Origin: Bettongia penicillata ogilbyi
Lineage: Eukaryota > Chordata > Mammalia > Diprotodontia > Potoroidae
Assembly: GCA_023548195.1 (NCBI GenBank)
Contig: JAJHZJ010000696.1
Coordinates: 709,070-773,069 of the forward strand
DNA length: 64,000 nt
Direction: 5' to 3'
The notes under the pieces were generated by a model. The model made no database searches. It was not told where the DNA came from and saw only the letters and a program-made list of their open reading frames with translations. Below, piece after piece: positions 56,560 to 64,000 of the stretch; position 1 is the stretch's first letter; each line of letters begins with the position of its first letter. The position numbers and the translations under genes are program-made.

Positions 56560-57005
56560 TTAGTGCAGAGAGCTGGTGAAGAAATTCCCTACTTCCACAC
56601 TTGATCAATGATTTGTCTGTAGTGTCTTAAGAGTATTGCCCAGGGTCACCCAGACTGTATGTATGTGTCAGAGGCAGGACCTGAATCCAGGCCTTCCTTA
56701 CCAGTCGAGTTCTCCATCTAAAATCCCACACTGCCTTGTATGGTTTTCAAAGGTATGAGTTCTAAAACAAGTTAGCTCTATACTCTTCCCACACACACAC
56801 AAAATGGCTAACATATCTATAGCATTTTAAGGGTTACAAAGGCATTTTACATTTACTAATCCATTGGATTCTCATAACAATCCTCTGAACTAATACCTAG
56901 TATTAAATTAGCCTCATTTGACAGAGGAGGAAATTGAGGTTGAGGCAGGACTCAGAACTGGGTCTTTTTTTTTTACTGCAAGTTCAGCATTCTACCCACT
57001 ATATA
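56560..57005 (-). mobile_element. Two antisense MIR/CORE-SINE copies
   Basis: 56560-56735 ('ttgcccagggtcacccagac', 'cctgaatccaggccttcctt') resembles 8650-8860. 56800-57005 ('ggattctcataacaatcctc', 'tgacagaggaggaaattgag') resembles 28025. Confidence 0.65.
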
Positions 57006-57009
57006 CTAT

Positions 57010-57425
57010 ATATTTCCAACAGTTGGAAGCAGGGGACCTGCTGGCAAATGTTTAACAACCAGCTTTGGAAAGGGGGAACTTTTAAGTTTATTCTGCTTTA
57101 TTAACATTTTCTCCATCACTTTCTTAAGACTAGATGATAACAAGATATTAAATCACACTATAATGAGAAGAGGTCCATGGGCATCACCATATGTGCAGGG
57201 GATAGAATTTTTAGCCTTTCCTGATAATTTTCCCTTTTCCAAGGTATAAATGTTCACACTGAAAATTTAACTCACAAAACAATATGAATTGGCTCCAGAT
57301 GATTGAAAGGCACTTCATAGGCCATCTAGTCTAGTACCTGGGATATAGCAGTTGCTTGAAAAGTTGATAGGACCACAGATTTTTGAAATTCAGAGATCAT
57401 ATATCTCACCTCCAAATTTTATAGA
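57010..57425. other. Unassigned sequence
   Basis: AT-rich. A MIR-like piece may lie at 57300-57430 ('aggccatctagtctagtacc'). No gene. Confidence 0.35.
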
Positions 57426-57429
57426 GGAG

Positions 57430-58645
57430 AGGAAAAATAAAGATAATATTGTCATTTTTTATTCTATTAATGTGACCAACCATGAACAATTAATATCTCT
57501 TTGATTAGTTAGGTTTATTATTATTTCTGTGAAAATTTTATTATTGCATTCATATAACTCCTGGGCATATTCTAATAAAGTAAACTCTCAAATATTTTAT
57601 ACACTCTTTAGTTATTTTGAATGGAATTTATTTTCCTATCTTTTCCTGCCAAGTTTTGTTAGTAATATGCGGAAAGGCTGATATTTTATGTAAGTTTATT
57701 TTCTATCTTGTGACTTTGCTGAAATTATTGTTTCAGGTAATTTTTTAGTGGAATTTCTAAGATTCTTTAAGTAGATCATAACATCATATATTTTAAGAGT
57801 GCTACGTTAGTGGGGGATGGTTGCTTAAACTTATGACATTAATTTGTTTTTTCCTTTTCTTATTACTATTGCTAGTATTTCTATGCATATATGAAATAAC
57901 AGCAATGGTGTCTTTACCTTTGATCCTACTGGAAAAATCTCTAGTGTTTCTCCGTTACATATAATGTTGGTTCATAATTTTATATATTACTTATCATGTT
58001 GAGGACAGGCCCATTCATTTCCATGCTTTTTCATATTTTTAAGAGAAATGTTTAATTTTGCCAAATTTTATTTGCATCCTACCTCTGCTTTTTTGAGTTT
58101 GCCCAAAGAATAAATTCTCTTCATCATTCTAACCCTATGTTAATCTTTAAGTTCCAAGTGTGTTTCTTGTAGATATTACATTGTTGGATTCTGTTTTCTT
58201 ACTCATTCTTCTGTCTTCTCCCATTTCATGAGTGAATTCATCCCATTCATGCTCATTGCTGTTATTGCGACAGTTATTGTTGCTCATAATGTGGTCTTCT
58301 CCATGATATCCTTTTTTACTTTATCCTCCTTTCTTTCTCATTCTCTGCCTTTCAAAGAAGAAAATATCAGAAGAGGAGGAATGTAACCAACAGCAATGAT
58401 TTAGACTTGAAGTGATCTGCCTTTCACTTACTGATGATTCTCTCTTCTCCTCACATAGGCTTTGATTACTGATCCCCACACTGTCCTTCTATTTTTAACC
58501 CCCTTTATGCTACAGTCTCCAAATCTGAAGTCTGTTTTGCCTGTAATTATTTTCTCTCTGTCTCTGTTCTCCCCCTTAAACACCTCTGACCCTCTCCATG
58601 ACCTTGCCTATCGGTATAACTTATTTTGCTGCCATACTCTAGGTA
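57430..58645 (-). mobile_element. Decayed L1 ORF2 fragment
   Basis: Minus-strand translation gives broken L1-like segments such as 'CIKYLRVYF' and 'MNAIIKFSQK' near 57500-57620. The region 57830-58600 has the base pattern of antisense L1 ORF2. Stops are frequent. Part of it (57831-58302) has been copied in inverted form into the neighbouring HAL1. Confidence 0.55.
57831..58302 (+). repeat. Inverted duplication, arm A (source)
   Basis: 472 bases whose reverse complement matches 59002-59474 at roughly 97-98 percent by eye (about ten to twelve differences, one single-base indel). The arms are separated by 699 bases. Confidence 0.93.
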
Positions 58646-58646
58646 C

Positions 58647-58661
58647 ATAAATGTTTATTCA
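58647..58661 (+). repeat. Target-site duplication, left (second HAL1)
   Basis: ATAAATGTTTATTCA, matching 61978-61992 with one difference (A/G). Confidence 0.8.
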
Positions 58662-59001
58662 GGGGAAGGAGCCAAGATGGCAGAGTAGAAAGACTCACAT
58701 ATGCTAGCTCTGAACCCACAGCCCATAAATTTTCTGTAAAAAGAACTCCCCACAAATTCTGGAGCAGGGCAAGCTGTGCAGCAATGCAGTGGAGGAGATT
58801 TCCACTCCAGAGAGCCCTGAAAAACTAGTACCAAAGGTCCATCGCACACTGGACAGCAGAGCCCAGCCCTGCCCTGGCCATGCGCCCCGAGAGGAGCAGA
58901 TCCAAGCAGGCTTCGGAGATGGGACCTTCGGCGGCTGCAAAGGTCCTTCCACCCACAGGCGCTACAGGTCAGTGAGAGAGACTTCTGGGCTGGCCAAGAG
59001 G

Positions 59002-59474
59002 GGAGAAGACCACATTATGAGCAACAATAACCGTTGCAATAACAGTAATGAGCATGAATGGGATGAATTCACTCATGAAATGGGAGAAGACAGAAGAATG
59101 AGTAAGAAAACAGAATCCAACAATGTAATATCTACAAGAAACACACTTGGAACTTAAAGATTAATATAGGGTTAGAATGATGAAAAGAATTTATTCTTTG
59201 GGCAAACTCAAAAAAGCAGAGGTAGGATGCAAATAAAATTTGGCAAAATTAAACATTTCTCTTAAAAATATGAAAAAGCATGGAAATGAATGGGCCTGTC
59301 CTCAACATGATAAGTAATATATAAAATTATGAACCAACATTATATGTAACAGAGAAACACTAGAGGTTTTTTCCAGTAGGATCAAAGGTAAATACACCAT
59401 TGCTATTATTTCATATATGTATAGAAATACTAGCAATAGTAATAAGAAAAAGAAAAAACAAATTAATGTCATAA
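59002..59474 (-). repeat. Inverted duplication, arm B (inside HAL1)
   Basis: It replaces only about five bases of HAL1 5' UTR: the other copy reads 'gagaggggagcggggtgtctccat' in two pieces around the junction. GGAG is shared by HAL1 and source at the left junction, a microhomology. See arm A for the match. Confidence 0.92.
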
Positions 59475-59787
59475 TGTCTCCATAACTCAGACCCCCTCGG
59501 GAGGCAGCGGCAGAGGCAGCTGTGGCCAGGAGCTCCTGGAGCAGAAAGGAGCTCCAATCCATTACTGAAGGTCTCTGCATAAACCCCCTGAGGGAACTGA
59601 GCCTGGGCTGTGACCCTGCCCCGACCTGAGCAACAGAACTTAGGCTCATATTGAATAGCAGCCATGCCTGCAATTGAAAGCTCTAAGGCTGGGGAGCAGC
59701 ATTGAAATCTCAGACCCCAAGCACTAGCTGGGAGGATCTAGGCAGGCATGGAGAGGAATCTCAGAAGTCAAGTAACTGGCTGGGAAA

Positions 59788-60902
59788 ATGCCCAGAAAAG
59801 GGAAGAAAAATAAGACCATAGAAGGCTACTTTCTTGGTGAAGAGATGTTTCAGCCTTTCATTTCTGCTGAGGAAGAACAATGCTTACCATCAGGGAAAGA
59901 CATAGAAGTCAAGGCCTCTGTATCCCATACATCTGAAATATATATCCAATGGGCTCAGGCCATGGAAGAGCTCAAAAAAGATTTTGAAAATCAAGTTAGA
60001 CAGGTGGAGGAAAAACTGGGAAGAAAAATGAGAGAGATGCAAGAAAAGCATGAAAAACGGGTCAATACCTTGATAAAGGAGACCCAAAAAAATGCTGAAG
60101 AAAATAACACCTTGAAAAACAGGCTAACTCAATTGGCAAAAGAGGTTCAAAAAGCCAATGAGGAGAAGAATGCTTTCAAAAACAGAAATAGCCAAATGGA
60201 AAAGGAGGTTCAAAAGCTCACTGAAGAAAATAGTTGCTTCAACGTTAGAATGGAACAGATGGAAGCTAATGACTTTCTGAGAAACCAAGAAATCACCAAA
60301 CAAAACCAAAAGAATGAAAAAAATGGAAGAGAATGTGAAATATCTCATGGGAAAAACAACTGACCTGGAAAATAGATCCAGGAGAGACAATTTAAAAGTG
60401 ATGGGACTACCTGAAAGCCATGATCAAAAAAAGAGCCTAGACATCATCTTTCATTAAATTGTCAAGGAAAACTGCCCTGATATTCTAGAACCAGAGGGCA
60501 AAAGAAGTATTGAAGGAATCCATCGATCACCACCTGAAGGAAATCCAAAAAGAGAAATTCCTAGGAAAATTGTGGCCAAATTCCAGAATTCCCAGGTCAA
60601 GGAGAAAATATTGCAAGCAGCTAGAAAGAAAACAATTCCAGTATTGTGGAAATACAATCAGCATAACACAAGATCTAGCAGCTTCTACATTAAGGGATCA
60701 AAGGGCCTGGAATAGGATATTCCAGAAGTCAAAGGAACTAGGACTCAAACCAAGAATCACCTACCCAGCAAAACTGAGTATAATACTTCAGGGGAAAATA
60801 TGGTCTTTCAATGAAACAGAGGACTTTCAAGCATTCTTGATGAAAAGACCAGAGCTGAAGAGAAAATTTGACTTTCAAACACAAGGAGGAGAAGAAGCAT
60901 GA
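59788..60902 (+). pseudogene. HAL1 ORF1 pseudogene
   Basis: Begins MPRKGKKNKTIEGYFLGEEM and is open for 191 codons (coiled coil). One extra A in an A-run near 60315-60322 shifts frame. The RRM and C-terminal domain continue in other frames ('ITYPAKLSIILQGKIWSF' near 60760), ending at the family stop GGEEA-TGA. A TAA in the 'tcattaaattgtcaag' segment is a further stop. Confidence 0.88.
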
Positions 60903-61020
60903 AAAAGTAAACAGCAAAGAGAAGTCATAAGGGACTTAGCAAAGGTGAACTGTTTACATTCCTACATGGAAAGACAATATTTGTAACTCTTAAAACTTTT
61001 CAGTATCTGGGTAGTTGGTA

Positions 61021-61110
61021 GGACCACACACACACATACACATGCACACACACACACATGTACACACATGCGCGCACACACACATACAGACATGCACAAA
61101 CATACAGAGA
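61021..61110 (+). repeat. CA-rich internal repeat of HAL1
   Basis: Degenerate CA/CATA sequence directly after the ORF1 3' flank. The same position carries TG/CA repeats in the other copies (about 40700-40795 and 25181-25212), so it is part of the element. Confidence 0.85.
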
Positions 61111-62039
61111 CAGAAAGCACAGAGTGAATTGAATAGGATGGGACCATATTTTAAAAGAAATTAAGGTAAATGGTGAGAGAGAAATGTAGTGGGAGGAGAG
61201 AGGGTGAAATGGAATGGGGTAAATTATGTCTCATTCAAGAGGCAAGCAGGAGACTTTTTAGTGGAGGGAAAAAGAGGAGAGCTGAGAAAAAAACAAGAAG
61301 TTTACCCTCATCACATTCAACTAAAGGAAGGAATAAAATGCACACTCATTTTGGTATGAAAACCTATCTTACAATACAGGAAAGTGGGGGAGAAGGAGAT
61401 AAGCAAGGGGGGGGGATGATGGAAGGGAGGGCAAAGGAAGGAGGGAGCAATTTGAAGTCAACACTTGGGGAGGGACAGGATCAAAAGACAGAAGAGAAAC
61501 AATGAGGGGCAGAATAGGATGGAGGGTAATTCAGTTAGTCTTACACAACACGACTATCAGGGAAGTCATTTGCAAAACTACACAGATATGGCCTATATTG
61601 AATTGCCTGCCTTCCCAAAGGGAATGGGTGGGGAGGGAGGGATGGGGAAAATTTGGAACTCAAAGTTTTAGGAACAACTGTTTAGTACTGTTGTTGCTAC
61701 TAGGAAATAAGAAATACAGTTAATGGAGAATACAAAGTCATCTGGCCCAACAGGACAAAAGAGAAGATGGGGACAAGAGAAGGGAGGGATGATAGAAGAC
61801 ATGGTAGATTGGTGACAAGGAAAATTAGAATGCTCGGTGTATTGGGGTGGGGGGAGGGGATAAATGGGGAGAAAATTTGGACCCCCAAATTTTGTGAAAA
61901 TGAATGTAAAAAGTTAAATAAATAAATTTGTATTAAAAAAAAATAAACAGCCTGGGAGAGCGAGAATAAATAAATAAATAAATGTTTGTTCAATCCTTTG
62001 TGCTGCTGACATAAGAATGAGGTGCATGTAATATCCCCC

Positions 62040-63160
62040 TGCCCCATCTTCCATATTTGTTTTTCTGCTTGCCCACCCTAATTATGTGAGATAGCAAGTT
62101 CTATTCCTTTAGTCTTTCTTCCCCAGCACATCCCCTTTTCTTCCCTTTGCTTTATCCTTTAAGATCATCAGAACAGAACAAAAGCGCCCCCAGACTCTCC
62201 ATTTTCCGTACTCAATTCCCCCTGTGATCTTTGAAGGCATTAGCGTTCTTAAGGGACACATCTCTTCCACTCCCATCCGAATGTAAGCACTTAATTATTG
62301 CTTATCCTTTTGCAATAGCTCATTCTTGGTTTCTCTTTATTCCTGTGTTTGCATTTCAGAGTTTCTACTCAGTTTTGGCCTTTCCATCAGAATTTTTGAA
62401 AGTTTTCCATTCCACTAAGCCTCCTTTCTCCTCCCCGCCACCACACACACACCCTGTAGAATTAGACTCAATGTTGCACTGTGAACAGTTCTTGGTTGTA
62501 AGTCTTTGGCTTTTGCCTTTTGGAACAGTGTATTCTAAGATTTTTATCTCCTTTGTTACAGCTGTTATTAAGTCTTCTGTCATCCTAATTGAGGTTCTTT
62601 CATATTTGAATTCCTCTGTCTTAGTTGCTGGACTCTAGCTGCTGGAAATATTTTTTTTCTTTAACCTTAGAGTTCCGGATTTTGGCTAGGACATTCATGA
62701 GTGTTTTCAGTTTCCAGTCTCTTGCAGTGTAGTCAGTGAATTCTTTGCATTTTCACTTTACCTTCTGGTTCTAATAGATCTGGTCAGTTTTCTTTTATGT
62801 TTTCTTGAAACATGTTAACAAGACTTTTTTGTTGTTATTTCCAGGAAGTTTGATGATTCTTAAATGATCTCTCTTTGACTTGATTCTCAAGTCAGTTGTT
62901 TTCGAAAGTACATAACTTACACTCTCTTCAATCTTTTTATTCTGTCCAAATATTTCATGTTATCACACATAGTCATTCATTGGCTTCCGATTGCACCATT
63001 ATAATGTTGAGGGAATCTTTTACTTGGGTGACTTTCCTATTTTCTGTTCTGTCTTTCCATCATTCCAATCCTTTTTCCAGAGCTTCTATGTCATTTATTA
63101 TTTCATTTCTTAAATCTCTTATTTCCTTTCTTCTAGATACAGAAACCCAGCATGAAGTAC
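62040..63160 (-). mobile_element. Old HAL1/L1-type ORF1 element
   Basis: Antisense to ORF1: 'gtttctactcagttttggcc', 'tttccatcagaatttttgaa', 'agttccggattttggctagg' and 'cttgattctcaagtcagttg' parallel the intact copy's antisense text at 40920-41440. Very diverged, like the 11930-13330 copy. Confidence 0.65.
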
Positions 63161-63700
63161 ATGGACAGGGAAACGTGCTTGAGGCTGGCTCTGGAAAGCA
63201 GGCTTGGATGTCAGCGGTCCAGTCACCACAGAGATTTACTGCAATGAGAATAGGAGTTGCATAGTTTGTCCAGCTTTAGTCAATCACCCCAGCTGACTTA
63301 GCTCAAAGCGATCCTTTTGTATTTGACCCATGGTCCCCAAACAGCTGCTTGTATCTACACATATATAATACAGAAGGCTAAACCAAGTTGTTAACAGGGG
63401 TTCTTTGGACTGCTGAAATCCAAGGGATTGAGATGACCAGGACAATTGTATAGCTGTAGAGCATCAGGTCAACAAGTCCAGAGTGGCTTGGAAGACAGAG
63501 CTCTCCATATTTAAAACAACATAGACTACCATGCTGTTCATATGCTCCAGGTTCCAACTTCTTATCTGGCATTCCTGTTCCTACCCAAGAGTCGCAGGCT
63601 TCTGAGTGGTGAATATCCAATGTATCTAGCCCATCCTAGATCCACCACACTGCCCTGTTGCTAGAATCTTCATCTCTTGTCACCATTTCCCCTTCTCACT
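63160..63700. other. Unassigned sequence
   Basis: No repeat, RNA gene or homologous ORF recognised. Confidence 0.35.
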
Positions 63701-63704
63701 GGGG

Positions 63705-63945
63705 GCAGGTGGGTGGTACAGGGGATAGAACTCTGGGCTTAGAATCAGAAGACACATCTTCATGAGTTCAAATCTAGCTGTGTGTGACCTTGGGCAAGTT
63801 ATTCAACCCTGTATACCTTAGTTTCCTCATATATTAGATGAGCTGGAGAAGGAAATGGCAAACTACTCCAGAATCTTGGCCAAGAAAATCCAAAATGGAG
63901 CCATGAAAAATTAGGCATGACTGAGCAACAGCAGCAATCAAACCA
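63705..63945 (+). mobile_element. Mar1-type SINE, full length
   Basis: 'gcaggtgggtggtacagggg', 'tgtgtgaccttgggcaagtt', 'agctggagaaggaaatggca', 'ccagaatcttggccaagaaa' and 'ggcatgactgagcaacagca'. Confidence 0.88.
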
Positions 63946-64000
63946 ACACTACCCATCTTGGAAATAACATACAAATCAATTGCCCTATGATGTTGCCATT

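Larger units (their letters stand above)
58662..61977 (+). mobile_element. Complete HAL1 retrotransposon with internal inverted insert
   Basis: Starts GGGGAAGGAGCCAAGATGG, the same 5' end as the 39857-42690 copy, and ends 'gaatgtaaaaagttaaataa', an A tail, a short extra segment (61943-61977) and a target-site duplication. Removing the 473-base insert at 59002-59474 leaves about 2.84 kb, matching the other complete copy. ORF1 is frameshifted. No ORF2. Confidence 0.88.

Noticed and set aside
1..64000. CRISPR arrays, bacterial operons or prophage
   Set aside because: None seen. Repeat content and gene structure are mammalian. Regularly spaced repeats here are microsatellites or L2 tails.

Overview
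The window looks like nuclear DNA of a marsupial mammal. Three things point there: one intact gene very close to mammalian Sprouty1 (SPRY1), many CORE-SINEs whose end matches the marsupial Mar1/RTE-type tail (short core GAGCTGGAGAAGGAAATGGCAAA followed by an 'aaatgg-g-cat-aagagt' end), and several half-LINE-1 (HAL1) elements with a marsupial-like ORF1. The species cannot be fixed from the sequence alone.

Layout. 1-6.6 kb: SPRY1 on the minus strand. It has a single coding exon (114-1073), a splice acceptor just upstream of the ATG, a 3.3-kb 5' intron ending at a strong donor (4435-4440), and a CpG-rich promoter region of about 2.4 kb. That region carries a G-quadruplex-like run and a perfect 10-bp PBX-MEIS/PREP site. 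6.6-64 kb: a gene-poor flank upstream of SPRY1. I found no other intact host protein gene there. It is packed with L2, CR1/L3, L1, HAL1, MIR/CORE-SINE and Mar1-type copies, a Ty3/gypsy pol relic (18.2-20.0 kb), a tRNA-Tyr pseudogene with a remnant intron (43.9 kb) and large microsatellites, including a 0.85-kb GAA/GGA homopurine tract.

Notable structure. Two HAL1 insertions are essentially complete. The minus-strand copy (39857-42690) has perfect 14-bp target-site duplications and an open 375-codon ORF1. The plus-strand copy (58662-61977) is frameshifted and carries, inside its 5' region, a 473-bp inverted copy of sequence lying about 0.7 kb upstream. That event fits local template switching after insertion. 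A smaller L1 (25561-26164) shows a twin-priming inversion with 11-bp target-site duplications.

How it fits together: SPRY1 is an inducible feedback inhibitor of receptor tyrosine kinase/RAS-ERK signalling. The long non-coding flank is where its distal enhancers would be expected, but none can be shown from one sequence. All other coding-like signal here is transposon-derived or low-complexity.
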